63,747 nucleotides of DNA. Source: JBGTBQ01 sp041749275 (GTDB lineage Bacteria > Acidobacteriota > Blastocatellia > Pyrinomonadales > Pyrinomonadaceae). Position 1 is the first letter of the stretch, and each line of letters opens with the position of its first letter. Shown piece by piece: positions 25,887 to 34,933 of the stretch. Where the stretch lies: positions 1 through 63,747 of the forward strand of contig JBGTBQ010000397.1 in NCBI GenBank assembly GCA_041749275.1. Reading direction: 5' to 3'. Below the pieces are notes generated by a model. That model saw only the letters and a program-made list of their open reading frames with translations. It was not told where the DNA came from and did no database searches. The position numbers and the translations under genes were made by a program.

Positions 25887-28139
25887 TTACTCGTAACTGA
25901 GAGCCTCGACCGGGTCTTGCCGCGCGGCCCGCAGCGCTGGATATAAAGCGCCGAGGGTGCCGCCCACCAGACCAATCAGTAATGCAATCAACATCCAACG
26001 CGGCTCGATGTCCACCGTGAGTGAGGTGAGGCGCATGACGAGGAAGCGCGCGGCGACTGTGAGCAGGACGCCGAGGATGACGCCGAGGAGGCTGACGAAG
26101 AGCGCCTCCTGTTCGATCACCCATGCCACGGTTGCGTTCGACATGCCGAGCGCTTTGAGGACTCCGATCTGGCGCGTCCGTTCGGTGACGGTCGTGTACA
26201 TCGCCAGCAAAATGACAAGCATGCTGATGGCGGCGGCCACGCCGACGATGACGGTGATGAAGGCGTTCAGGGCTGGCACGCCCGACGCATAAATCTCCGG
26301 CAGGTCGCGCGTGAAGATGATCTGGTCGTCAGGGAATTTCTGGCGGATGCGTTCGGCGATGGATTCCTGCTCGGCTGGATTCATAGCTGAGACAAGCACG
26401 CTCGAACAGTGTTCGGGACTACCGATCTGCTCCTGCATCGTCGAGAGCGGGATTTTGATGCGCCCGCCGCCGGGCGGCTCATATACGCCGACGATGCGGA
26501 AATTCCTGCCGAAGAGTTCGAGCGGGTCTCCCACCTTCGCCTTTCGTTGTTCCTTCCAGACCGGATCAACAATCGCCTCATCACCGCCTTGCAGCCCGCG
26601 CCCCTCGACCATCTTCAAGCCCGCGAGCGCCGCGTACCGATCAAACGGGATGCCGTCAATCATGCGCACGCCGAAACCGCTGTCGCTGTTGGAGGTCGTC
26701 TGGCCGACGGGGACGGCGGCGCGGACGCCTTCGATGCGGGCGACCTCTTCGGCGCGTGTCATGGGGAGAGCAAAGCGCTGCGTGCCGGTCAGACCCGTCG
26801 TGCCGGATGCTCGCAACATGATCTCGGCGCCGACCTCGCTCTCGCGCCTGCCGCGTTCGCGCAGGACGCCATGTGCGAGTCCGACCGTGAAAACCATTAA
26901 CAGGACGCCGACGGCAACACCGAGGACGCTGACGAAGGTGCGCGCCGGGCGGTGCGTCATGTTCGAGAGAACCAGATTGTCCATAGCCTTCCTTAGACGC
27001 GGGTGGCGTTCGAGAACTTTGCGCGCGGCGTCCGGCGCGGTGTGGCGCGCGAGCGCCGCGAGGCCAAGCACGGCCCACACGATCATGCAAGCCTTTCGCA
27101 CGATGCCGAGCGAGACGCCTGTCGCGGCGGCAAAGCCAAGTGTGCTTAAGATGAATCCCGTCCCGCCTTCGTAAACGCCGATGGTCGCGGGCACGAAGCT
27201 GAAGACGAGATTGATGACCTTCGTTAGCGAATCAATAATGTATGCCACGCCCGCGCCCGGCTCAAGGCCGAACAGTCGGAGCGTGATGAAGACCTCCGCG
27301 ACGCTCGTTGCGTGCGCCAGCAGGTTGCACGTCGCCATCACAAAGAAGGCGCCATGACGATGTTTGTAAAAGCTGTAGACGTTTGCTTCCGTCTCGCGCA
27401 CTTTGGCGCGTTTGGCGGTGAGCCACTCGCTTTTCAAGCCACGGCGGATGAGCCAGTCCACGGCGGCGGTAAAAGGCATGAGGCTGCTGACCATCGCGGC
27501 GATGACGACGACCAGCACCAGCGACATCACCGACGCGATAAGAATCAGCGGATAGCGCGCGGCGTCCGGCAGGTCGTAGGTGGCAAGGAGCACGCACGCG
27601 CCGCTCGCAATGAAGAGCGCGACGGAAAGATTATAGAGCAGGTTGTCAACAACGAGCGCCTGAACCCGCGCGGCCAGCGGGACGCGCTTTCTGAGGAGCG
27701 CGGCTTTCGTCGCTTCACCCAGCACCGGCCCCGTAAAGGTCAAAAAGCTCACGGCCTCGCCGCTGAGACGTGTCGTGAACGCTTGCCAGAAACTGAAATG
27801 GCGGTGTTCAGGCGGCACGGCGACACGCAGCGAGATGGTGCGGAGCACGTGTCTGACGCCAATGACGCCGAGTAGGATGAAGAAGCCGAGGCCGACTTCT
27901 CTTAACGCCTCGAAGACGGGTTCGACGCCGACGTAGCTGAGGACGATGAAGAGGAGCGTGGCTCCGAAGAGAAAAGCGCCGATGTGCAGATAGAACAGCC
28001 TGCGGCGCGGCGCGGCCTCGGCGGGGGCTTCGCCGGCGGTTGCATAGAGCACCTCTTCGAGAAGTTCCGCGTCGTCAGGAGGCGCGTGCGTTTCCGCCTT
28101 CGGCGAGTCGGGCAAGGAATTTTCGGGGTCGGGCTTCAA
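25887..28139 (-). CDS. fusion of LPG-synthase-type flippase domain with MacB/FtsX-type ABC permease
   Basis: An inner-membrane protein of about 750 aa with two parts. Residues about 48-365 match the integral-membrane domain of the lysylphosphatidylglycerol synthase/AglD family (LSGEAVSFLTFTGPVLGEATKAALL, VDNLLYNLSVALFI, VINLVFSFVPATIGVYEGGTGFIL), known for lipid or glycolipid translocation. Residues about 388-750 form an ABC permease: NLVLSNMTHRPARTFVSVLGVAVGVLLMVF, a periplasmic core domain, and the FtsX fold with TERTRQIGVLKALGMS and LYPALRAARQDPVEALSYE. The start is taken as TTG 28139, overlapping the upstream stop as TTGA; the frame is open to 28250. No ATPase gene is adjacent, so it must borrow one or act without. 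Last gene of a three-gene overlapping unit. Confidence 0.82.
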   Translation of the reverse strand: MKPDPENSLPDSPKAETHAPPDDAELLEEVLYATAGEAPAEAAPRRRLFYLHIGAFLFGATLLFIVLSYVGVEPVFEALREVGLGFFILLGVIGVRHVLRTISLRVAVPPEHRHFSFWQAFTTRLSGEAVSFLTFTGPVLGEATKAALLRKRVPLAARVQALVVDNLLYNLSVALFIASGACVLLATYDLPDAARYPLILIASVMSLVLVVVIAAMVSSLMPFTAAVDWLIRRGLKSEWLTAKRAKVRETEANVYSFYKHRHGAFFVMATCNLLAHATSVAEVFITLRLFGLEPGAGVAYIIDSLTKVINLVFSFVPATIGVYEGGTGFILSTLGFAAATGVSLGIVRKACMIVWAVLGLAALARHTAPDAARKVLERHPRLRKAMDNLVLSNMTHRPARTFVSVLGVAVGVLLMVFTVGLAHGVLRERGRRESEVGAEIMLRASGTTGLTGTQRFALPMTRAEEVARIEGVRAAVPVGQTTSNSDSGFGVRMIDGIPFDRYAALAGLKMVEGRGLQGGDEAIVDPVWKEQRKAKVGDPLELFGRNFRIVGVYEPPGGGRIKIPLSTMQEQIGSPEHCSSVLVSAMNPAEQESIAERIRQKFPDDQIIFTRDLPEIYASGVPALNAFITVIVGVAAAISMLVILLAMYTTVTERTRQIGVLKALGMSNATVAWVIEQEALFVSLLGVILGVLLTVAARFLVMRLTSLTVDIEPRWMLIALLIGLVGGTLGALYPALRAARQDPVEALSYE

Positions 28140-30736
28140 GGCGCGGTCTCCGCTTCCAGTTTGTCGGCGTAAGATGGGACGCCTCTTTGCGGTTCGTCGA
28201 AGAGTTCTTCGATGATTCGTCCGGGAAAGGAGCGGAAACCTTGTTGCCAAAGAACCGGGACCGGACGGTGACCATCGTGCAGTTGTCCGGTGAGGGCGAG
28301 CAGCGAGGGCATGAAGCTGAGACTGTCGTAAGGCTCTTCAACGACGAGGCCGCGCGGGACGCCAGTCTTCTCGCCGCCGTTGAACATGAGCGTGGCGTGC
28401 GTCGAGACGCGGAAGAACGAGCCGTGGTTGCCGCCGGGGTTGAATCCGCGCACGTCGAAGTTCCAATGGTCGTTGGCGAGGACGAGCAGGTCATTCTCGA
28501 CGAGCATCCGCTGGCGTCGCCGGAAACGGCGAATCAACCTCTCGTCCGTCGAGATACCCGGCGCGTCGGCGTCAATCGCCTCGGTGTTGTGGCGCGCGAG
28601 TTGTTCATGAAGGCCGACGATTGCGATTGAATATTTCGTCAGGTGCGCCGCGTGCAACCACTCAAAGTCAGTGTGCCAGCCGCCGAGCCATGATTCGCGT
28701 GAACGGCGGTCGGGAATATTTAGTCCGGGGTCTTCCCAGAGTTTCAACGGGTACCCATTGCCCCACGGAGCACGCTCAAAACTAATCCGCCCGTTCCTAT
28801 CCTGCCGCAACCCATTTACCGGGAGGTAACGTAGTTGGAGCCGACCTGATTCGTCCGTCCGCGAAAGAATCAGCGCCTGACGATCACTTCCGCTTGAGAG
28901 CCAGATCGCTTCGGAGGGTGCGAGACCACCATCCCACGCATCCCCGAACGCCTCGACGGGAACACGCACGGCGACGAAATCAACCGGATGGTTCGAGATG
29001 CCCGTCTGCACATTGTTCCGCACCGCGAGGTCGCTTAAGAGCTTGAAGTAATCAAGCCGCGGAAAAGTTTTCTCGATGTCGAGCGAGACATCGGACGCGA
29101 GCGCGAGGCCGCCCGGCGCAAGGCCGATGATGTAATTCTGCAACGCATAGATACTGTTATGGTCGCCCATCGCGCCTTCCGCGATGATGTCCTCGACGCG
29201 AAGGCGCGCGGGGTCGAACCCGTCGGGACGAAGGGCGAGCAGATTTGAGAGCGTCTGAGCGTACTTCGTCATTTTGCGCTCGTCCGACATCCACGAGTCG
29301 AGTCGCGCGAAGTGCCGGCGCGCGGCGGAGTCGCGCCCGGCGTCCCGGTCTTCCTTTGTCCACTTTTTAGGCTGCGCCTCGACAATGTGGCGCTGGCGTT
29401 CAATCAACCGCCGGAGCGCGCTCATCTCCTCGTTAATCTCGTCGAGCGTCTTCCGCCAACCTGCGCGACGGCGGTCAAGCGTCGAGAAGAATTCGCTGGT
29501 CGCGGCGCGGCGGAGCGGGGCGGGCAGGTCTTTCCGCTTGAGTTGGAGAAGTAGAATATGGAGCAGATTGAGGTCACTGTCGCGCAGGTGAATGGAGGCG
29601 CGCTCGTTGCCGTCAAAGTCAATAATGGCCGTCGGGTAAGAAGTGCTCCGGCCCTTGAGGTAGTAAGAGTCTTCGGTCGTCGTGTAGATCAGCGGGACAA
29701 GCGGGTAGATGCCTTTCAGCGCGTAGTCGTTCAGAAGCCGTCGCTTGGTGATGACGTGATGGCCGCCGCCCGTCGCGGCGCCGAGCATCTTGACAAGATT
29801 ATAGCCCTGACTGTAGACGCGCTCGTCCGAATTCGTGCCGTGGTCGGAGACGAGCACCAACGCGGTCTCCGCCGCCAGCGGCGAGTTCCGGATGGCGCCC
29901 CAGATGCGCCCGATTAGAGCGTCAACTTCACGCAGGGCGCTGAGGTGCGACGCGCGGTCGCGGTTGTGGTGGGTCGCGTGGTCAAAGTCGGTCGTGTAGA
30001 TGTCGAGGTAGCGAATTTTCGGGTCTTTCAATTTTCCGAGCAGTTCGCGTTCCATCTGTTCATTGAGAATGGCTCGCCCGCCGATGCCGGTGTGCCACTC
30101 ATCGAACATCTCACGCGCGCCTCGCGTGGTGACGAAATTCTTGAGGCCGCGCTCCAGCGTCGTCCACCTCGTTCCGCGCTGGTAAAGCTGGAAGCTGAGA
30201 AACCGCTCGTCGTAGGGGTAGGCGTCAGCGAGCAGCGGCGTCCGCATCTCGTCCATCAACTCCGCGCCGGGCATGTCCACGCGAACGCCGCCGAGGTTGC
30301 CGAGCCAGAAGGGTATAAAATTCAGATAGTCGTAAGAGTGGAGCGTGTAACGGTCGTACTCGACGTTGCCTTTGATTTGAAGGTGCTGCCCGGTGTCGAG
30401 CAGCGACCACGCGGGACCGGAGAGACTCATGCCCCGGACGTAAAAGTTTGCGATGCGTGTGCCACGTTCGTAAAAAACGTGCTCAATCCATGGCAGCAAA
30501 CTCTTGCCGGTGCGCGCGTCGCGCTCGTGTATGAAGCGCTCGACCGACTCGTGTGAAAGCCCGTCAACCTTGATGACGACGATGCGTTTGGCTTCGGCGG
30601 CGAATACCGGCGATGAAATGAGAACGAGGGTGAAGAGAAACACAAGCGCGAAGAGCGACCGCTTCCATAAACGTCGAGTGGGGCGACAAACCGCGCTCCA
30701 CCTTCTGGCTTTCAAGTTGTCCGTCGTCACATTCAT
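28136..30736 (-). CDS. exported alkaline-phosphatase-superfamily hydrolase
   Basis: The 866-aa protein has a signal peptide or signal anchor (LWKRSLFALVFLFTLVLISSPVFA, about 23-46). It carries the metal-site set of the type I phosphodiesterase/alkaline phosphatase fold: VIKVDGLSHESV (Asp58), a candidate nucleophile Ser104 or Ser106 in RGMSLSGPAWSLLDTG, DFDHATHH, LVLVSDHGTNSDE, and a late NHGSFF His. Between the core blocks is a charged helical insertion (about 430-500), and near 520-700 a region of unknown fold. The likely role is cleavage or transfer of a phosphate ester in the envelope. It starts with ATG 30736 overlapping the previous stop (ATGA) and ends overlapping the flippase-permease start. 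The family call is firm; the substrate is unknown. Confidence 0.82.
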   Translation of the reverse strand: MNVTTDNLKARRWSAVCRPTRRLWKRSLFALVFLFTLVLISSPVFAAEAKRIVVIKVDGLSHESVERFIHERDARTGKSLLPWIEHVFYERGTRIANFYVRGMSLSGPAWSLLDTGQHLQIKGNVEYDRYTLHSYDYLNFIPFWLGNLGGVRVDMPGAELMDEMRTPLLADAYPYDERFLSFQLYQRGTRWTTLERGLKNFVTTRGAREMFDEWHTGIGGRAILNEQMERELLGKLKDPKIRYLDIYTTDFDHATHHNRDRASHLSALREVDALIGRIWGAIRNSPLAAETALVLVSDHGTNSDERVYSQGYNLVKMLGAATGGGHHVITKRRLLNDYALKGIYPLVPLIYTTTEDSYYLKGRSTSYPTAIIDFDGNERASIHLRDSDLNLLHILLLQLKRKDLPAPLRRAATSEFFSTLDRRRAGWRKTLDEINEEMSALRRLIERQRHIVEAQPKKWTKEDRDAGRDSAARRHFARLDSWMSDERKMTKYAQTLSNLLALRPDGFDPARLRVEDIIAEGAMGDHNSIYALQNYIIGLAPGGLALASDVSLDIEKTFPRLDYFKLLSDLAVRNNVQTGISNHPVDFVAVRVPVEAFGDAWDGGLAPSEAIWLSSGSDRQALILSRTDESGRLQLRYLPVNGLRQDRNGRISFERAPWGNGYPLKLWEDPGLNIPDRRSRESWLGGWHTDFEWLHAAHLTKYSIAIVGLHEQLARHNTEAIDADAPGISTDERLIRRFRRRQRMLVENDLLVLANDHWNFDVRGFNPGGNHGSFFRVSTHATLMFNGGEKTGVPRGLVVEEPYDSLSFMPSLLALTGQLHDGHRPVPVLWQQGFRSFPGRIIEELFDEPQRGVPSYADKLEAETAP

Positions 30737-32817
30737 TGGCCGATAACGGACACGATAGCCTTCGCGTCGGAACGTGTGATGCGCTGCTCTTCCCGAACAG
30801 CTTTACGAAGAAACTCGGCGGTCAGGAGCCGCATCCCCGCATCGAGTTCCGGGAGTTGATAAATCCGCAGCAGCTCTTTCTTCGCGGTTTCATTGTTGAT
30901 GCGATAAAGACAATTCAATGAGAGCCGGCGTATTTCCTCGTCGTTGGTCTGTGAGAAAATGCGCGCGGCGGCGCGGGCCGTCCGGGCATCCGCGCGTGCG
31001 CCGTGTTCCGCGACGAAAAGGAGCGAGCGGCGCACGTCCTCGATTTGCCAAGCGACCTCGACGAGTGGGCCGGACTTTGAGACCTCGCGCAAGAAACGGC
31101 GGTGGTAAGCAAGCTGTCTTTCCGTGTCGAGCGCGGCGCGCTGCTCTTTGGGCGATGCCTCCTCGCGATGTTGGTAGAGTCCGAGGCTCAGAATGTTGGC
31201 GAATTGAAAGAGCACGCGCTCGGCTTTATTGTGGGCGAGCGGCACCATCTCTTCGCGGCGCGAGCGGTCGAGTTTTGCCGGTAGTCCGTCGGGACGCCGG
31301 GCATATTCGACGAGCGCGGCATACTGGTCGCGTGCTAGTTTGGCTTCGAATTCAAGATCGTTCTCAAGCGGGTTGAGCGACACGCGTTCGAGCCGCCCGC
31401 CAATCTCGTCGCGCAAATCGGGATCGAGCGAGGCGTCGAGCGAGAGCAGCAACTTAAGCTGAGAGTACGCGCGCAGGCGCGAAGGTTGATTGATGTCTAT
31501 CCCGCGGCGGCTGGTCACGAAATCGTAGACGGTGCGACCGAGGAAGTAATGTACGTCGCCATAGCGCGAGAGCGCGAGGACATTGCGCGCCACGTCTTCG
31601 AGGATGCGGTGGGACATCTCGCGTCGTTTCGGGTTCGCTCCGTCGCGGAAGTCTACGAGGAGCGCCGGAATCTTCGGATGGTCGAGTCCATAGAGCGCGA
31701 GCGGGATCATCTCGACGGCGCGCGCGCCCTCGGTCTCCGCCGGAACTCTGCGGCTCTCCGCATCGAAGTGCCAAGTTTCTATGTGCCCGCGCCATTTCTC
31801 TAGTTTGCTGTCGCCCCACGGCTTATCAATGTTCAAAAAGCGACGGTCGAACTTGCGCGTCTTGTATTGCTGTAAGTCGGGCCGGGCGACCCAGACGAGT
31901 GCGTGCGTGGCGCTCCCGTCCGGCATGACGAGCGGTTCGAAGTAAAGCCCCTCGGTCTCGGTGCGTTGGCGCAGTAATTCCCAGTTATGACCGCGTGTGT
32001 CGTGTAGTTGAATGTGTTGGCCCTGACTGACACGGTCGAGGTACGCATCATCAACAAAGCCGCCGAGGGTTTTGCCGGTCAGAATCAGTCGCCCCTGAAT
32101 CTCGTTCATCTCAGAGGGGCTGAAGGTGGATGGCTCGCCGGTTTCGGCCTCGTAAAGTGAGAGGATGGCGAGTGCGCGCATGATGTGTGCGCGACGGTAG
32201 TCCTGAGAGTTGCGGTTGAAAGTGTTGGTGGTGGATTTGACTGCCACGCCATATGGGTTGAGGAAGACATTTTGCAGGGCCACCCACATGAAACGCTGCC
32301 ACACATCGCGTTGCGGCGCGGCGAGGTCAATGACGGGGGGCGGCATCCCGCGCGTGCTTGCTCGCTTCTTGCTGCCAACGCGCCCGTAGAGAAATGGAAC
32401 CGCCGAAGCGACGCGCTGCCAAGCGGTCGGTCGCGTGTAGGTGAGCATCCAGACGTAGCGCAGGCGGTCGTTTTCCGGGTTCTCATCGCCGAGCGTGTCG
32501 CGCAGAATGCTGACGAGGGGCACATTCGCATCAGCGCCAGCGGTGCTGCTGACAGGAAGTCCGTTCAGGCTGCCGAAGACCGTCAACAACTCTGCGTCGC
32601 GCCCAACCTCTATTTTCTCGATGTTGAATATCGGGGGCGTGTTCTGCGTCGTTGTTGTCGAAGTTTGAAGCGGAGTGCCGGAGACAGTTTGGGCGTATAT
32701 CCCACGGGGGATGATAAGTGGTGCTAAAAGGAGAAGTGAAAAGATGGTTATTGAGCACTTGCGCGCTCTGTGAAACTGTTGAACTCGGTTCATATCCTCT
32801 TCGCTCGCAACTTTCAT
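30733..32817 (-). CDS. secreted protein of unknown function, 694 aa
   Basis: I do not recognise a family. It has an N-terminal export signal (ARKCSITIFSLLLLAPLIIPRGIYAQT), so it is periplasmic or exported. The body is rich in charged helical segments; the last 150 residues (DEEIRRLSLNCLYRINNETAKKELLRIY...LRKAVREEQ) look like HEAT/ARM-type repeats. No catalytic motif is evident. ATG 32817 has AAGGAGA but very tight spacing; ATG 32793 (starting MNRVQQFHRARK) gives a neater signal peptide. It overlaps the next gene by ATGA, so it probably works with the phosphatase-like enzyme and the flippase-permease, perhaps as their envelope scaffold. Confidence 0.7.
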   Translation of the reverse strand: MKVASEEDMNRVQQFHRARKCSITIFSLLLLAPLIIPRGIYAQTVSGTPLQTSTTTTQNTPPIFNIEKIEVGRDAELLTVFGSLNGLPVSSTAGADANVPLVSILRDTLGDENPENDRLRYVWMLTYTRPTAWQRVASAVPFLYGRVGSKKRASTRGMPPPVIDLAAPQRDVWQRFMWVALQNVFLNPYGVAVKSTTNTFNRNSQDYRRAHIMRALAILSLYEAETGEPSTFSPSEMNEIQGRLILTGKTLGGFVDDAYLDRVSQGQHIQLHDTRGHNWELLRQRTETEGLYFEPLVMPDGSATHALVWVARPDLQQYKTRKFDRRFLNIDKPWGDSKLEKWRGHIETWHFDAESRRVPAETEGARAVEMIPLALYGLDHPKIPALLVDFRDGANPKRREMSHRILEDVARNVLALSRYGDVHYFLGRTVYDFVTSRRGIDINQPSRLRAYSQLKLLLSLDASLDPDLRDEIGGRLERVSLNPLENDLEFEAKLARDQYAALVEYARRPDGLPAKLDRSRREEMVPLAHNKAERVLFQFANILSLGLYQHREEASPKEQRAALDTERQLAYHRRFLREVSKSGPLVEVAWQIEDVRRSLLFVAEHGARADARTARAAARIFSQTNDEEIRRLSLNCLYRINNETAKKELLRIYQLPELDAGMRLLTAEFLRKAVREEQRITRSDAKAIVSVIGQ

Positions 32818-33060
32818 TCTCCTTTATAGAATCACTCTTGTTGGAGCGATTGGCCTGCATCAGGAGACCCCGGCGCGTCTGAAAAGCAATTAACACAAGG
32901 GTTACAATCTAACACAAAACGGAGGTGCAAGATGCGTGCCTCCGTAGTAAATGACCCACTTAACGCAATTTGGTACGCGAGACGAGTTGAAAAAGTTGCC
33001 GCCCCTTTAACGTTGGCTCGTGCGATGCCTGAAGCAGCGCACGCGGTTGTCCTTCTCGTT

Positions 33061-34773
33061 TCACTTGAAAGCGATGTTCGCTACCAAATCCGCCGAATCT
33101 CGATCAAGGACGAAAACCCATGTCGAAACGACACCGCCGAGCGAAATGGTCGCGTCCGGCTTAACTCTGTCCAGTAGACCTTTCGTCAAGGCGTCATTGC
33201 TGAAGTAGCGACGCCCGCGCGCGACGATAACAATATCGCCCGCTCCAAACTCGCGTAGGGCGGAGCGGTCGGAGAGAGAGACGGAAACGAGGTCGCGGCG
33301 ACCCGCTGCCTCCGCGTAGTATGTGACAAGCTCAGGCGTCTCGCTCGCCACACGTGCGCCGGGACGCGCGCTTCGCGCGATAGCCTCCGCCGTTTCACGT
33401 GTGCTTGCATCGTAAAACTCATCATGCGGGAAATAGTCGCCGGCGCGTGCGTCGCCTCCGCCGAGCAGGTTCGTGTAGAGACGGTAGTGCGGGGCGGCGG
33501 TGGTTGAAGCGTAGACAGACAAAACGATAACGATCAGAGTCAGACCAGAGCGGACATAAAACCGCGCCCATTCACTCTCTTTAAAGCGATCCGAGAGGCC
33601 GGCTAAAAACCGCGCCGCCGAGTGGAGGCCGATGGACGCCGTCATCAACACCGCGGGCAGCGCGAAGGTGAAATAGCGTGTGAATTTCCCGCCCATAAAG
33701 GTGAAGGGAAAGAACCAGAAGAAGAGCCAGAAGAGAACGAAGAGTCGCCCGTCGCCGAACCGCTTGGTGAAGAGCAGCGGCAGCCCCACGAGAAAGGCTG
33801 CAATGGTCGCCAGCGGCAGCTTCACGCCCATCAAGACATAATAGAAGTACCACGGCGAACCGTTCAGCCAGAGCGTCATCTGATTGCGATAAAGCTGGCC
33901 CATGAATTCGTAGCCATCATGGCCGATGCGTTTCTCGGCGGCGAAGATTTTCATCTCGTGCCACGTGCCGGGCAGCAGGATGGTCGGGTTGAGGACGAGG
34001 AAGGCCGCCCCCATGATTGTGAAGAAGAGCAGCCACTTGCCTTTGCCCATGCGCCAACGCGTCGCCCGCACGCCCTGAAAGACGTAGTAGTAGGCGGCGC
34101 TGATGCAAAAAAAATGCGGAACGTATTTCGAAGCCATCATGGCGCCGAACGAAGCCGCCGTCGCCCAGTAGTAAGGCTCCGGCTTGCCTCGCACGCTCTC
34201 GGCGACGCGCTGCCCACGCAACCAGAAAATGTTGCCGAGGAGGAAAAAAAAGAGGAGGAAAGTGTCTTCCTTGGCGATGCGATTAAAGCCAATCGCCATT
34301 GGGTCGAAGGCCCAAAGCGCGGCGGCGATAAATCCTATTTCGAAGCCAAACAACTCTGAAGCAACGAGAAAAATCAGCAGCGCGGTCAAAGCGCCGAGCA
34401 GGGCGCCGGGCAGTCGCGCCGCCGTCTCGGAAGCGATTTGAAGCCGTGGATTAGAGACCGCGAACGAAGTGGAGTTCCAGCCTTCGGAGGCGACGGTGCT
34501 GGCAGTCAGCAGCGCCTTCATCAGGAAGGGATGCTCGCCGTTGGCGGGAGTGAGGCCGCGCGCGCGATAGTCCGCCACGGCGCGCACCTTGTTTAGTTCG
34601 TCTTCGCTCAGGCTCTCGGCGGAAAGTTGGTAAACGCGGAAGCCAAAGCCCGCAACAACGAGAAAAGTTAAGAGGGCGACGGTCAGCGCGCGGCTCGGCG
34701 AGCGTACACTCAGCCCGGCAAAAAGCTCTGGTCTCATGCTGGCTGTTATGACTGTGGGGGCGGATACTGACAA
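33061..34773 (-). CDS. GT39/ArnT-like membrane glycosyltransferase
   Basis: The 570-aa polytopic protein of the PMT/ArnT group uses polyprenyl-phosphate sugars on the outer face of the inner membrane. Seen: SAESLSEDELNK (acidic pair in the first periplasmic loop, the catalytic site of the family), FNRIAKEDTFLLFFFLLGNIFWLRG (the second conserved acidic motif followed by a membrane segment), about ten further hydrophobic segments, and a C-terminal soluble domain of about 130 residues. The start is TTG 34773; ATG 34737 is an alternative. It lies 243 bases upstream of the three overlapping minus-strand genes in the same direction. Acceptor unknown: lipid A, a protein or a surface glycan. Confidence 0.8.
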   Translation of the reverse strand: MSVSAPTVITASMRPELFAGLSVRSPSRALTVALLTFLVVAGFGFRVYQLSAESLSEDELNKVRAVADYRARGLTPANGEHPFLMKALLTASTVASEGWNSTSFAVSNPRLQIASETAARLPGALLGALTALLIFLVASELFGFEIGFIAAALWAFDPMAIGFNRIAKEDTFLLFFFLLGNIFWLRGQRVAESVRGKPEPYYWATAASFGAMMASKYVPHFFCISAAYYYVFQGVRATRWRMGKGKWLLFFTIMGAAFLVLNPTILLPGTWHEMKIFAAEKRIGHDGYEFMGQLYRNQMTLWLNGSPWYFYYVLMGVKLPLATIAAFLVGLPLLFTKRFGDGRLFVLFWLFFWFFPFTFMGGKFTRYFTFALPAVLMTASIGLHSAARFLAGLSDRFKESEWARFYVRSGLTLIVIVLSVYASTTAAPHYRLYTNLLGGGDARAGDYFPHDEFYDASTRETAEAIARSARPGARVASETPELVTYYAEAAGRRDLVSVSLSDRSALREFGAGDIVIVARGRRYFSNDALTKGLLDRVKPDATISLGGVVSTWVFVLDRDSADLVANIAFK

Positions 34774-34933
34774 ATGGCAAAGCTCTCCGAATAAAGTCGT
34801 TCATAGATGCGGTAGGGGAATGACAAGACCCCTCGATTAAAAGTCGAAAGGGTAAACTTTAAACAGGTATCGTGTCAAAGAATGGGGCTGGGCAATCCGC
34901 GGGACGAACTGGAAAATACGAAGATATGGCAAT

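Noticed and set aside
32932..33177. Small plus-strand frame between the 694-aa gene and the GT39 gene
   Set aside because: Half overlaps the GT39 gene antisense; no family match or conserved feature seen.
34850..34878. Minus-strand TTGACA upstream of the GT39 gene as a promoter
   Set aside because: No acceptable -10 at 16-18 bases (TTACCC only).
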